From Drosophila pseudoobscura (lineage: Eukaryota > Arthropoda > Insecta > Diptera > Drosophilidae), in the NCBI RefSeq assembly GCF_009870125.1, contig NC_046680.1, forward strand, positions 16,015,501-16,079,500: DNA of 64,000 nucleotides, read 5' to 3'. Position 1 is the stretch's first letter; each line of letters begins with the position of its first letter. Positions 13,501-24,795 of the stretch are shown here, piece after piece. The notes below the pieces were generated by a model. The model searched no databases. It worked only from the letters and a program-made list of their open reading frames with translations, and was not told the origin of the DNA. The position numbers and the translations under genes were made by a program.

Positions 13501-16500
13501 TCTCAAATCTACTTTCAACCGGATCACAAATGCAAGAACTCGTTTCAGTTTACTCAGCTCTACGGGTATATTAAAACGCAGAATAGGTCTGTTTATCTCC
13601 GTTTAAAATGCGACAACGATCAGCATTAGTTTTGTTTTCTAGACTTTCGACAATTTCGGAACTTGTTTTGGTTTCTATTGCACTGTAATGCAACCTGTCG
13701 TGAAACTTTCTGTCTCTGAATAGAGAAAAGGAAAACACAGCTTTCGTCTATTTCGGCTAATATTGTGCTCAATGAAACAGCCAGCCAAGGTTAAATTCTA
13801 CACTTCTTTACTAGGTACAGACATATATGTTTAAAACTCGCATACCCCTACTCGTATTTTCACTTGTCGTATAACATTCGAATATTATAAGAATAACGGC
13901 TAATTAAGTTGTCATTGACTAGTGCTAGTGACAAAAGGCAAATATTTGCGGGCGGCTAATTGTTATTGGCGTTTCGTGACACTTTTGTTGTTGTTGTTGT
14001 TGTGGAGTAAGACTGGAAGCGGCAGCAGCGGGTTCTGCCCTTTGTTGGCCAACGATTTCCGTTTGCCATTCGTCGCAAGTCTTTGGTTCTGTCTTTTTAG
14101 CCGGATGGCCAAATTCGTCTTGGCCACAAGTCAATTGAATGGACAGTAACGTATGAACAGGTAGTGTTATGAAACGGCCAACGGTACAGTTATCCGTAAG
14201 CATTTACGGGTGCAAAATGAATTTGTGAGCCACCATGATACACTGCAGCTGGCGGCCTGATGCCTCTTACGCAATCCTTAATTAAGGCGAAGCTACGTAC
14301 GTACTGGATGCCCAACTGAGATGAGGAAAGACCATAGAAAGGCAACAGCAATAGCAGTTGCAACTGTGCCAAGCATAAAAATGGCAACAATTATGTCAAA
14401 TCTCTTTAAATGCGAAATGCTTTTCCTCTGCACTTTTCTTTGCTTTCTTCGTACACGCAATCGCAATCAAGTCATGCGAAACGATGGACACGTAATCGAA
14501 TTGAAGCTGCTGCTGCAGCTCGGAAAGTTCAGTTTCAGTTTCACTGCCAGTATTTATCTCTTCGGGATGTATCTGCACCTACATCCGTGAGTGTATCTGT
14601 ATCTGCATCTGCATCTGCATCTGTGGTTGTGCCAATATGTGCGAGTGCATCTGCTGGCATCTGCACGCTCGCGTACGTGTGCCCTCCAGTACTCTCACAC
14701 ACACACACACACTTTCACACACGGGGGCACACTCATTTGGTTATCGCTACTCTACTCGATTAACTCACCCAAGAAGACGCTGGGCGCCACATTGCAGCAG
14801 GTAGGCCCCGCCGACGAGTCCCACCACCGAAGTCAGGCCCAGCAGCAGGTTGGCGGCTGCGGGACGATAGATTGGCAGCTGCATGAGGCGTATGTAGGGG
14901 CGTATCAAACGCTTGCAGCACTGCGGAGGTGACATTGAGTTCGATAACGGCAATAATAACGATTTGGCAGCATTTGCATTCGAAGCACACACTCGCACAC
15001 AGCAAGATCCCTCTCTCCCCCCGCAATAGTTTAAGCCCCCGTCGCGACGTAACTCTAAATATATTCCTCTCAAAGGTTTGACAAAACTAAAAGAGTGCAA
15101 TCGCAAATACTTTTGGATTATCAGAACAGAACAGAACAGAACAGAAAAGTTCTCCTCCAAGTACTTCACGTACTTGGTTTTGGCCTTGTCCGTGTCTCGA
15201 TTTATTTTGTTTCGGCCGCATACTCATACTTTGGCCTTAGGGAGTCTTATCAGAAGGCTTATACGCGAAGGTGTGTGGGGTGGGGTATGTACCCTTCGTG
15301 AGGCATTTGAGTTTATAATATTTAAAAAAGCAATTACTATACAAGCTACTTATTGGAAATTTAAGTATTTTTGCAGCACGTTTCTGGCTGAAACCAAAAT
15401 TTGTATTAATCTAATCAAACATTGATTAAAACTGCAATAACTCAAAGTTCCACCCAATCTCTTTTCACTCACGATTGAATACATCATTTTTTTATTTACT
15501 AATATATTTTTTTGTGTTTATTTTTTGCACTTCGCTGCGATTATCATTAATTAAAGCCAAGATTCTTATCGAGTATGTTTGTATCGCTTGACTATTGGCG
15601 CTATTTCTGGCAGAAGATTTCAGAGATCACTGTGTGGGTTGCATAACATCCTGGGGGCTCTTGGGGTTTGGTTTGCATTATTCATTTGTTTGCTGTGTGC
15701 TTGTGTGCTTCAAAACAAAAGATTCTTTATTGGTTGTGTAATTCACTTCACTGGGCCTCAAACTATGCGGTGTTTCTTCACTTTTATTGATTATGACTTC
15801 ACAGAAGACCAGACCTCACGCAGTGAACTTCACTGAGCAATATCTGGATAAATAATTACCACACAATTTCGAGGGTTTTCTCCGCTTTTGTTTCCACGCG
15901 TCCGTACATATATTGTAGTGTGTACAAACAACGATTACAATCAATCACTTTTGGGAAATATACTCTTTCGGTACGTGATTCTTTCGAGGTGTTTGCCACA
16001 TGAACTCGCTAATTGCCGTCACCACCTCCCCGGCAGTCCGTCCGTCAATCCCGCCGCCCAGCACAATCTCAGCCCGAAAACGACAACAATCCCAAAAGCA
16101 TGACGCTATATTTGAAACAATTCCGACTGCGACAAAAACCAAACCAAACAGATTAAAATCACGAGGCGCGGACTGAACTAAGGGCTCCCTCCACTCGAAA
16201 CGATCTTCAAGTTAACGATTGACTCCGACTGGGAATGCGAATGCGACTGGGACTGGGACTGCGACTACGACTGGAGCGGCGACAGGTTTGTTTTAGCCAA
16301 GTTTTATTTGGATTGTTTACTTTCCGTTTGTACATACGAGTATAACCGTAATATATAAGTGGGCTATTGGAGGGGGGGAATTTTGTTTGCCCATTTCGTT
16401 ATTGCGGTTCGCCATATAAGCCTTTTGTTGATTTGATAAGAGCTCCACTCGCGGACAATGATAAATATATATCTGTAGCTCTATCTGTATCTGTATATAA

Positions 16501-18004
16501 AGGTAGCGAAGAAGCGCGGTGACCGAATTCGCAGATAAGTGTCAAGACAATTTCCGCGGTTATATCACATATTCGGGGCCTACGAATGATAGTATTTGTA
16601 TTCTTTGGCCTGATATTATTTATACGGTTTATGGTTGGGTTTTTTGGGGACTTTTTGTTTTTTTTTTTTGGATTTGATGTGCGTTGTTGGCGAGTAACCA
16701 ATTCGGAACTGGCCGCAATTGCGAACTGGGTCCGAGGTTTGCTGCTGCTCATGCAACAAGAGGGGGCATGGCCCGCAAATCCCCCTAAGAAAGCGGCAAA
16801 GAGACAGAAAGCCCAGTCCAGCCCCGATGGGTTCATATGGCCTTATGCAAATGCCGCTGCCACTGCAGCTATGGAATGCGTTGCCAGCCGCCAGTCACAT
16901 GTCCGAGGCGGCTAATGACCACAGTTTGGCCCGAAGAAAATATCCGAAATCGATTGGCCCCGCCATTGGCCATACAAAGCTTACGGCAATTAATTGGCAT
17001 TAATCAAATTAATTATGAAATACTCGATAAGATTGTGGCTCCCCTCCGTAGGCAAGGCAGCAAGACGCGCGTTGGAAAGCGAAACAAACATGGAGTGGCG
17101 AACGGAATGGGTCTGTGGTCTAGGCCTACTACCTACGAATGTTGGATACCCTAGAAGCTGGCGATGATCTCTATTTTATAGATCTCAGAAAGGGCAAAGG
17201 GTCACGCAATGGAGTAAATAAGTATCTGGATCTGTAAATGTATGAACATCTAATTGTACAAATGTACATTTATCGTAATTAGATTATTCTGAAATAGAGT
17301 TGCCAACAAATTGGATGGGTCTCCCATTTCGTTCCGACTCATTCATGGTTCCCTGTGCAAATGGCAAACTCATTTCAGTGCCACTCGGAGTTACATGGGA
17401 ATCGTTTCGTTGGTGGGGTAGCTGCGGCAGTGGACTCTGGGGCCAAAAGAAGAGCTGACTCAGCCTCAGACTCAGTTTCGCTGTGGCAATCGTATAAACA
17501 GATTCCCAGAAAAGCTTTCAATATTCCAATGCCGCCCAAGTACTCACTGAATCGGAGTTCTGGCTGAAAGATTCCCCCGACTGCGTCTGAGATTTTGTCA
17601 TTATTTTCATTTTGAGGTCGGCAATTGTGCATAAATTGATATCCGTCGCTTGCAACGGAGATGCATGCAACAAATGGTCGCAGACTGTGGGCTACGAGCC
17701 AGTCACTCACTCGAAGCGCACCCAAGCCGAGCCCCACCTCGGCTGCAGCTGCAGCTTCAGCTGCTTCCGTTCTGGGAGCAAATACTCACCTTAATCTATC
17801 GCGCAGCAGCCTGTGGGTGGAATGGTCTCGCTGCAGCACCTGGAGGATGCGCTGGCACTGCTGCAGCCGCTGGCGCCGCCTGAGCGTCGGCGTTTCCATC
17901 TCCAGCACCTCCAGCACGGCTATGCCACTGTCCACGCTGCCGTTCAACTGCCGCTGGACAGGACTGCTCTCGGAGCTGTTGCTTGCTGGGGATTCGCCTG
18001 CCAT
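1..18004 (-). CDS. Slp/rabphilin-type Rab effector with SHD1, zinc finger and long acidic repeat tail (3' end outside window)
   Basis: Exons of the Rab-binding form, in transcript order: 18,004-17,790; 10,477-10,382; 10,316-10,063; 9,995-9,849; 9,701-9,624; 6,928-6,618; 5,729-5,562; 5,486-5,366; 5,297-4,797; 4,556-1. All junctions are GT-AG and phase-consistent, giving 2,149 codons with no stop before the window edge. Residues about 40-85 form a basic helix (ILQVLQRD motif) like the Rab-binding SHD1 of synaptotagmin-like proteins. Residues 90-136 form a FYVE-related zinc finger with CxxC pairs at 90/93 and 133/136 and cysteines at 108, 109, 111, 116 and 121. Next come a helical segment, an Asn-rich run, a basic patch (LKRRHR), acidic Ser-rich exons with an EDNWLFKKK motif, then the repeats. 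Family members bind GTP-loaded Rab27/Rab3 and tether vesicles; that role is inferred here. The start could also be the in-frame ATG at 18,112. Any C2 or motor-binding end would lie left of the window. Confidence 0.8.
4557..4796 (-). other. Intron of the Rab effector before the giant exon
   Basis: A 240-nt intron with donor gtaatt at 4,796 and acceptor cag at 4,557-4,559. The plus-strand frames and the minus-strand read-through seen here are not coding: both reach stops at once, while the spliced frame (ATT GCA G / CC CAA GGC) runs on without break. Confidence 0.75.
6618..6928 (-). CDS. Asn-rich and basic exon of the Rab effector
   Basis: This shared exon carries an Asn homopolymer run read from TTG-type trinucleotide repeats on the plus strand (about 6,871-6,903), then a helical stretch (TRLRSLIETIIAETLRNS) and a basic patch LKRRHR. 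It is where the membrane-anchored form from 7,227 would merge with the longer forms. It begins with two bases of a split codon and ends in phase 0 at donor gtgagc (6,617). The Asn run is a likely site of length variation. Confidence 0.8.
7137..7227 (-). CDS. Alternative first exon: short membrane anchor joined to the effector body
   Basis: ATG at 7,225-7,227 starts a 30-codon exon whose peptide is almost wholly hydrophobic (GVYAVLAVIVFYVVYVI) after MDFTLGLIT, so it reads as a signal anchor. It ends with one base of a codon at donor gtatgg (7,136). The next acceptor, at 6,928, needs exactly one upstream base, because the 9,624-9,701 exon also ends in phase 1. This predicts a third isoform that lacks both SHD1 and the zinc finger but keeps the Asn-rich, acidic and repeat parts on a membrane anchor. 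The donor is weaker than its neighbours, and expression is inferred. Confidence 0.6.
7228..9623. other. Intronic region with likely alternative promoter, no gene seen
   Basis: This lies between the 9,624 exon end and the alternative anchor exon. It holds short low-complexity tracts: alternating CCCAGA-type repeats near 7,940-7,985 and a CA run at 8,787-8,809. The promoter for the 7,227 start should lie here, but no clear TATA box or initiator could be chosen. The frames on both strands show no coding character. Confidence 0.5.
8787..8809. repeat. CA microsatellite
   Basis: Uninterrupted CA dinucleotide run of about 11 units in intronic DNA. Confidence 0.9.
10063..10477 (-). CDS. Zinc-finger exons (10,382-10,477 and 10,063-10,316) of the Rab effector
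   Basis: These two exons, split by a 65-nt intron, encode the FYVE-related zinc finger. The cysteine order is CNVC, then CCTC, then VC-x4-C, then WECQLC, which matches the eight-ligand finger of rabphilin, RIM, Noc2 and Slp proteins, including the Trp before the last CxxC. One spacing is unusual: the third pair has four residues between cysteines (CRGPKC) where two is common. A short linker with SWVAEQMSFNQHKF follows and ends in an acidic Gly-Asp run. All known alternative forms that start upstream of 10,477 share these exons; the form starting at 7,227 lacks them. Confidence 0.85.
11176..11493 (-). CDS. Small single-pass membrane protein, 105 residues, unknown function
   Basis: A single open frame begins MVFASVVVCQVEK (an ATG 18 bases upstream is also in frame) and ends at TAG. 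It has one hydrophobic helix (LICMPISFAVFAFLFMACAM) near residues 14-38, then a very acidic stretch (DDGDEAGDDESEEQ), an aromatic segment (IYYENLGNNYEHW) and a basic Gln-rich tail. Codons are strongly C/G-ending over the tail, which is typical of real fly genes and unlike the flanks. It lies inside the long first intron of the Rab effector, on the same strand. I do not recognise the family. It could instead be a further alternative terminal exon of the host gene, but no in-phase donor to the shared exons was found. Confidence 0.6.
   Translation of the reverse strand: MVFASVVVCQVEKLICMPISFAVFAFLFMACAMEVVLLKMTTSDPVFGRPPDDGDEAGDDESEEQIYYENLGNNYEHWARRRMRFHQRHQQQLQQEESQRQQLLV
11934..11955. repeat. 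AG microsatellite
   Basis: Uninterrupted AG run, about 11 units, intronic. Confidence 0.9.
14595..14622. repeat. ATCTGC hexamer repeat
   Basis: Four to five copies of a CATCTG/TATCTG unit, just upstream of a CA run at 14,696-14,711. Both are intronic. Confidence 0.8.
14769..14935 (-). CDS. Alternative first exon: transmembrane anchor joined to the zinc finger
   Basis: ATG at 14,933-14,935 opens a frame of 55 codons plus two bases ending at donor gtgagt (14,768). The peptide starts MSPPQCCKRLIRPYIR, then has a hydrophobic span (LLLGLTSVVGLVGGAYLL) that reads as one membrane helix, preceded by basic residues. Codons are C/G-ending and coding-like, unlike flanking DNA. The exon ends in phase 2 exactly like the SHD1 exon at 17,790, so it can splice to 10,477 in frame and give a membrane-anchored zinc-finger protein without SHD1. 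Splicing itself is inferred; no transcript was seen. A separate short gene is the main alternative. Confidence 0.65.
14936..17789. other. Intronic DNA, no gene seen
   Basis: Contains an ACAGA repeat near 15,124-15,147, a GGGACT/GCGACT-type imperfect repeat at about 16,205-16,275 and a T-rich tract near 16,650-16,670. It presumably holds the promoter of the 14,935 anchor exon just upstream of it. No frame has coding character. Confidence 0.5.
17790..18004 (-). CDS. First coding exon of the Rab-binding (SHD1) isoform
   Basis: Encodes 71 residues plus two bases of codon 72, starting MAGESPASNSSESS and ending in a strongly helical, basic stretch with ILQVLQRD, the hallmark of the SHD1/Rab-binding helix in Slp, Slac2 and rabphilin proteins. 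The donor is gtgagta at 17,789. The next exon begins with one base (T AAA ATA), so the phases match and the helix runs on into the zinc finger, as in the family. The frame is open upstream to an ATG at 18,112, so the true start is not certain. The intron that follows is about 7.3 kb and holds another alternative first exon and a small gene. Confidence 0.78.
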
Positions 18005-21000
18005 GTGGACTCTTGTTTTTCGTTGGTGTTTGGTGTTTGTTTTTGGTTTGGTACGGAACGATTTCTTTGTGATTTTCTCGCGCTTTTCACAGGCATTGGG
18101 CCATTTCCGCACTCACGCCACACGCACTCTCACGGGACGCGATGGGATGGGATGGGATGCACGGGTATCGTATCGTATCTCATTCTTCGCAATTGTCGCG
18201 CACATGAAACACTTTTGCCAAAACAAATTTGTTTTGTTTCGTTTGTTACTTTTTGCCTTTTGCTTTTTGTGTGTTAATTACGCGCCAGATGCCGCCATTG
18301 TTTTGCCCCTGGAAGCGGGCCTCAACTGCCTTTGACTTGGGGGCTCCAAAGCACGAAAACGCTGCTTATGGAGCAGCTTATCAGGTCCCGCGATACACAA
18401 ATTCAAGTCTTGCCATCGGAGGCGGTGCGGGGGTATTGTGTGTGCCTGTGAGCGTTCGGTTTCGTACTGCAATCAAAGGAATTTCGGTTTATTTTTACGG
18501 CGAGAGACCCATAAACAAATTTCAGCAGAAGATAACGAACTTCTCGCCCCCAGCCCGGCAGCCCAGATAACCAGATAACCAGATTGCCAGATTCTTCAGA
18601 GCCAGAACGCTGGGCCCATCATCCCCCCAATTCAAAGGCCCTGACGTCACTGCTTGTGTTGCACAGATATAGATCTCCCCTTCTCTCTCTATCTGTCTGT
18701 CTGTCTGTCACCATCGAATCCGTACTGAAATCTGCTGCACCCAATAAGAAATACTCGCATGAAATATGCATTCCCGGCTCTGTTGGCCCGCACGCCCAAA
18801 TATGTAAATTGCCAGCACCAGGACGGGGCACGTATTCGTATTTGGGCCAATTAATTTGGTAATTTCGGGAAGTGCATCGATTTGGGCCATGTGACGGTGA
18901 TGGCCAGGGAGAGAGTGATTCCCAACACGGCAACAAAGCTCATCCATGGATTTAGTATGTTGCGGATTGAGCGGCGTGGCCAGCCATTCATCTTCAACAG
19001 CATCTTCTATCAAATCAACCTGACGAGTGTGTGTGTACAATTATTTGGCAAAGCCCCGAGGCAAAAATCCCACAAAATTCGAAAAGAGAAATTCTTGGGC
19101 AGCTCCAGTCAAGCTCGGGTTTGTTGGCCACTTAAATGGATGACATGAAACGCTGACTGTGGACAGACAGGCAGACGGAAAGACAGACTAGACAGACCGA
19201 ACCGAGTCGAACCGAGAAACAAGATGATTACGATTCCGTATCGCATTTCGGCCCAGCTGACAGCGGCGCACTTGTTGTTCAGTGTCCACCAGCAGCCAAC
19301 CAGCCAGCAGCCAACCAGCCAGCAGGCAGCAAAAGTGGTCTTGGCCATAGAAATTTCGTGTTTGGTGAAAACGCCAAATGTTGAAATTCTCTGAATGGGA
19401 TTTCCTGCTGATTTGGTCGAACGGGGGGGAGGAGGGGTCATTTTGGCCCGTGCAACAGCATGATGTGCATTTTTCAAACAATGCGGCAATTAAAAATGCA
19501 TTTAGCCCGGACAAGTTGCAAGTTGCAACATATCCCCGCTCTAAAGCCGATTCCCAATCCGAATCCGAATCCAAATCCAAATCCGTTTTGCATATCATTT
19601 TCAGTCGGCTGCAGTTTTGTTGAAGTTGGTCAACAGAAATTGATTTCGAATCCAAGTGCATTGCTCAATGCTACAGTGTTACCCGTGTGCACCTTCCTCC
19701 CTCCGTATCTCTGAGTATCCGTGAGATAGTTTTGTGCAATTTTCACACAATTGTTTGCCGCATTCGCATGGCATGTCGAATTAAGTTGTTACAGTAACTA
19801 ATCTGCTGACTAATTAAACAACGATTTCGAATGCAATTGGGTCGCCGGCAAATGGGTCACCGTCACGTCACCCGTGCCCCTTCCGGAGAACCACCGCCGA
19901 CGGGGGGAGAGTCTCAAGGAGTCTCTCAATTAATTATGACTGCATTTTTTCCTGTGTAAATATTTGCCACATGATTGATGTGGCTCTGGCACCCACCGTC
20001 GCGAGGGGGCTGGAAGTAGGCCCACAGCAGTCAGTGTCTTCCGAGGTATCAATGTAACTTTTACTAACGGTTTCACACTCTTTTCCAGCTTTAATTGCCA
20101 CTGCTGGTGGCACCACACATACATACACAGAAAAAGGGGCAGAGCCGCAGGGCGCAGCCGCAACTCAACTGCCGATTCATTGGGAAATTAGTCAGAGGAG
20201 CCACTCCATGCCAATGATGCGATGCTTTGCTTTGTATATATGTACATATATGTATCTATGTATATACCCTTCCAGAGGGTATATACTTCCGATACTTCCA
20301 CTGTACTTCCGATCATCCGTCTTTTTATCCGGATTTGTGTTAATAAATGATCATATGATCGATCCACAAGAGTATTCAAAACTTCGGGCCTTACTTGATG
20401 TCTCTTTTTCGTGGTGCACCACAAGGTTTCCATTCCACTCCCCCTTTTCACCTAGCGGAATTCCCACTACAACAGCTACAGAAGCACCACCAACAATCTG
20501 CTTAAACGAACGGAAGTTGGCCCCACAGACGCCAGTCCAGTCGCTGCTTTAATACTGTTAACCGATGCCGTCCGATTGGTTTTGGTTATCTGTCTCTCTT
20601 TCTTTCTTGCTCCTCCTGCTTCCCATTCTTCCTCTTCGGCGTTGTTACTCGGCTTTTGTTCGTTTTCAATTTACGGGTGAAATGGCTTTTATTTTTTTCT
20701 CTGTAAAAGTTGTTTTCACAGCCATGGCTAACAAGAAACAAATGTGAAAAAAGTCCAAACACACTCAAAAATCAATGGAAATGATTGAGTTCCAGCGGAA
20801 GTGCACGGGTTGAGCAAACTGTTGCCATTTCTCACATTCACACTCACACTCACACTCACACTCGCGGACTCCACTCTGTGTTCCCGGTGCCCGTTTTCGC
20901 TGCTGTGCAAAGGTTTTCCATGCTAAGCAAACGGCATTTTCGACTGACATTGACACCTGTCCGTCCACCTCCACCCTTTTAAGCCGTCACCCAAGCCACC

Positions 21001-22133
21001 GGAGCCCTCCACTGACATTATTTTCGCTGGCTCGGAGCTAGCGCATGAGTCGCATGTTTCTCTCGCCGCTTTGGGCATATCGCACGCTCCAGTGACCCAC
21101 TAGGAGTGCACAGCGATCGCAGCACACACATACACACTCAGAACACTCAAACAGTTTTAGTTTTCAGTTTTGGGACAAGGCTTGGGGCTGCCCTATGGCT
21201 GCTGCCTGCCCTTCACAGTTTTCGCTTCAACGACTACGGTCGGGTCCGATGCGATGCTGCGCTGGCCGCTCAGTAAACTAATCGGCCGCGCTCCGCGACA
21301 CTCTCGTATCGTACATTACATTACATACTTAGTACAAAAGAGTTGCAGTTGTTTTATCAAAGCAAAGCGCACCACGCGACGCAAAGGTTTGAACGCGAAT
21401 GCCGTGAGTGGGGAACCGGAGCCAGTCCCCAGGTATGAGTCGGGCTTGGCGAAGTTGTTGTCTGTGCTCCCGCTCCCGCTCCCGCTGCCGCTCTCTCTCT
21501 TTCTCAATTTCAGTCACTGTATTTCTCTCTGTGTGTGGACCGCTCTCTATCTCCCTATTGTTGTTGTTCAACAGCTGGCAAGGTAAGCGAACAGAAATTT
21601 AGCGGCAAACTTTTGTTCTGCACTCTTTGTACCTAGCAGTGCTAGGGGTAAAACACGTTCTACCCCGCCGCGGGTAGGGGTTGCGTTGCCAAACAAGTTC
21701 CGTTCCCCGTTCAAGTTCAGCTGGTGATTTGGCTTCGGGATCGTATCGGGTCTAGGTCTAGGCCTAGAGTCTAGGGCATGGAAAGTGCGACTATTCTGCA
21801 CACTAGAGCATTTGCATAGCACCAATTCTTGTCGCACGTACTTATCCACTTTCCTCCTCTTTGTTTCTTCTTTTGCAAGCGCTCTCTCTCCGCTCTCACA
21901 CTCTCTGGCTTGCTCTTTGAAACTTTTCCACTTACCGCGACGTGCGCTAAAACGTTAATTTGTATGCATAAGGAAGCAATTGAAGATGGGATATGAGATG
22001 GCACAGCGGAGAGAAGGAATGCCGGGAAGAGGTAGGGCGGTGGAGGAGTTAGGAGACTGACCACTCAAGAAAGAGTGGGCGGGGGGATATTCGGTTACGC
22101 AAGTTCAGTTAGAAAGAAGCCTCGCGAAGTAGT

Positions 22134-22154
22134 GACAGACAGACAGACAGACAG
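22134..22154. repeat. CAGA tetranucleotide repeat
   Basis: About five CAGA units in the gene-free stretch. A related CTGT run occurs at 12,347-12,363. Confidence 0.9.
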
Positions 22155-24772
22155 GTAATAGTCAGGCTATAAATAGTTTATGGTCCGACCAGGCAATACG
22201 GGAAATACTCTACTGGCCATCCAGTAATAGGGGCCGCGAGAGAGTAGCAGTGGAGTCGGACTTTGTTTATTACCTCGCTTTGACCCAGCCCAGAGTCTCG
22301 CCGCCTGGGTTCGGCTTGGAGTACGAGTAGGAAGCGTTTAACTACCTTTGAAAGACATCTGATACGAGTACATGCCCCAGACCCAGACAGAGCTTTGTCG
22401 GAGTTTGTATTTTCTTCGTTTTCTTTTCGTTTTATGTACTCTTCCTCCGCTCCCACTCCCACTACCTCTCCTGATACACTCACTCGACTCGGAGGAACCC
22501 CTCGGACAATAGCAGAATAAGACAAAGTACTAGAAATAGTTTTGCCATTTCTTCACTCACTTATGATTCTGTTGTCTACTGTAAGTACAGTGCTGACAAT
22601 ACGTGTTGCTCCCAATGAAACAATCGGTCGATGACTATTCGTATTTTTAAAATAATTAAAATAATTTTTGTTGTTTCATAGCATTTTATCTAAGCGATCG
22701 TCATGGGTATCAAAGCTTCGAACCCAAAGATAGATAGATTTTTTGCTGGGTTATTGATACGCCTCGCGCCAGGAATAGAATATGACTATTAAAATCCAGC
22801 ATTTCCAGCAGGCGGCAAAGAATGCGGCAAATGTTTTAGTCCGTTAAGATAAGTGAATGGAGAGAAAGAAGAGAGTGCACTAAACAATTCGCATATGTGT
22901 GTATGTGTATGTGTATTAACCGAAGCTTTTTATGGCCGAAACGTGGGACAGATCTCCAATATCAACGAGTTTCATTCAGGGCCAATACGCTGGCGCCCCG
23001 AATATTGGACGGTGAAAGCATTTCATCAACCGCCACTTTCGATGACCAGACAATTTAGATTAATTCGTTTGCATAAATCAAATTAATGGCTTATGATTGG
23101 CCTTATTCCGGGCATGAGAATCGAGCTTATTCGCGTAAAGGTTGGAATCTTTAAATCAATGTCGTACAAATAATTAAAAGCTAATGATAATTAAAGTGGA
23201 ATTTCCCCAAAGAACACTAATGATAATTTTTAGATTTGAGGTTTTTTAATTTTACAGCAAAAAGGCGAAAAGTCTACACTGAACAGCCGCAACAAGTGGC
23301 TGTGGAGCTTCGAACACACGGCACACCCTGTGCCACTGAGAGGTGAATGCCGAAACATGTGGCATCTTTTAGGCTGATCCAATTTGTGACCGAAGAAATT
23401 CAGTTTAAAAGGTAATTTTGGGACCGACCCGAGCGCCTGACACTATCAACACCGTTTTAAATATTCATTATCTTCAGATGAAGCTCCTCCGCGAAGGAGG
23501 AAGGAAGGCAGCCGCCTGCTTGTTTGTACTTGCGCACTGCGGCCGAGAGCCGAGAGAGGAGGCCTCGTCCTGTGCATCAGCATCCACAGCATCAGCATCC
23601 AACACAGCTGATGGCGGGGTGTGGAACCCAAGCCTGGCGTATAAAACGGGCAGAGGCAGTGGCATTTGCTGAACTCTTTCCAAGGGTTGGCAACGAGCGT
23701 AGCGAAGCAGAGGAGCAGCAGCAAAACACGAGGGACCGCTTTGCAGTTGGCGAGTCCTGTGCAAACAAACATTTAGACCGTGAATACCAAGTACACGTGG
23801 GTTAATCCTGAAAGTTTCGCCACATCGAATCGGGTCCAAGTGCAGTGAAATGTCCTTATCCTAACTCGTCTCCTTACCCCATCCTCATCCCGAGCAGCAT
23901 TCTAATAAAAATTCCTTTTCGCCTCTTGTTTCCATTCAAAAAAACTCCAACGACGCACAAACGCACGCCACGCCACGCAACGCCACGCCACGCGTTTTAG
24001 CGCGCAAACGGAAGATCCTGGCAGGGCCGTGCACGAAGAGTGAGGAAGGGTAAGTGCTCAAGTTTTCGACTCATTTGATTGCAATTAAAAGAAATTGCTG
24101 TAATTGCGACTTGCCAAGTGCTGAGACGATTGCATGGACATCCGATTGCGGAGGCCGCCTCTGATTGCGTGTGGCAGCCTTGCACACGTACTCGTGCTCG
24201 TATTCGTATTCCCTTAGCTGGTGGCATCAACAAGCTGCCACCACATCAGACTGAGACACAGATGCTGAGCGAGGCAATAAACAAAACTAAATTTAAGTGA
24301 AACCAAAATCCATAAATTGATTTTTCCGCTTGCATCCGTGGAGGACAACAAACAGAACGTTTGCCCAGATCCGGGTCCAGGTGTCTGCTTTTTTTTTGCG
24401 CCTAAGCAGCCTTTACCAAATCCGAGTCCAAGCCCCAGCCAGAAGGCGGGCCAAGCAAAGCTAGACAAAGCCAAAACAGAGACACAGACACAGACAGTCA
24501 GCGGTTGTTTCTTTACCTCTCTCTCTCTCGCAGTCGCCCAGTGTCTCTCTCAGTTCCGCACTTCCTGTGGCTTGCCGTGCAGCTGCCACTCACCGCCTGA
24601 GACCAAAGCTCGACCATGCCATCCGACGGCAGAGATGTGTGCGAGAGCAGCGATGAATGTATGCGTGTCTGGCCCGCAGCCCTCTTCCAAGTGTTTATGT
24701 GGGCCCGTCTGTGTCTGTGAGAGTGTGACGTAATGTTTGGGGGTTTTTGAACTGAAGAGCTCTCTCACACAT

Positions 24773-24795
24773 ACACACACACACACACACACAAA
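24773..24795. repeat. CA microsatellite
   Basis: CA run of about 11 units in the gene-free stretch. A TG run of similar length lies at 26,185-26,203. Confidence 0.9.

Larger units (their letters stand above)
11494..14768. other. Intronic DNA, no gene seen
   Basis: AT-rich sequence with an AG run (11,934-11,955) and a CTGT run (12,347-12,363). An ORF at 14,190-14,390 on the minus strand starts like a signal peptide (LLLLLP) but has poor codon use and no clear partner exon, so it was not called. Confidence 0.5.

Noticed and set aside
14190..14390. Minus-strand ORF beginning like a signal peptide
   Set aside because: Codon use is not coding-like, and the donor gtacgt leaves a phase that fits no nearby shared exon.
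22705..22725. B-box-like sequence (GGTTCGAA on the minus strand) as a tRNA
   Set aside because: No A box or cloverleaf stems could be drawn around it.
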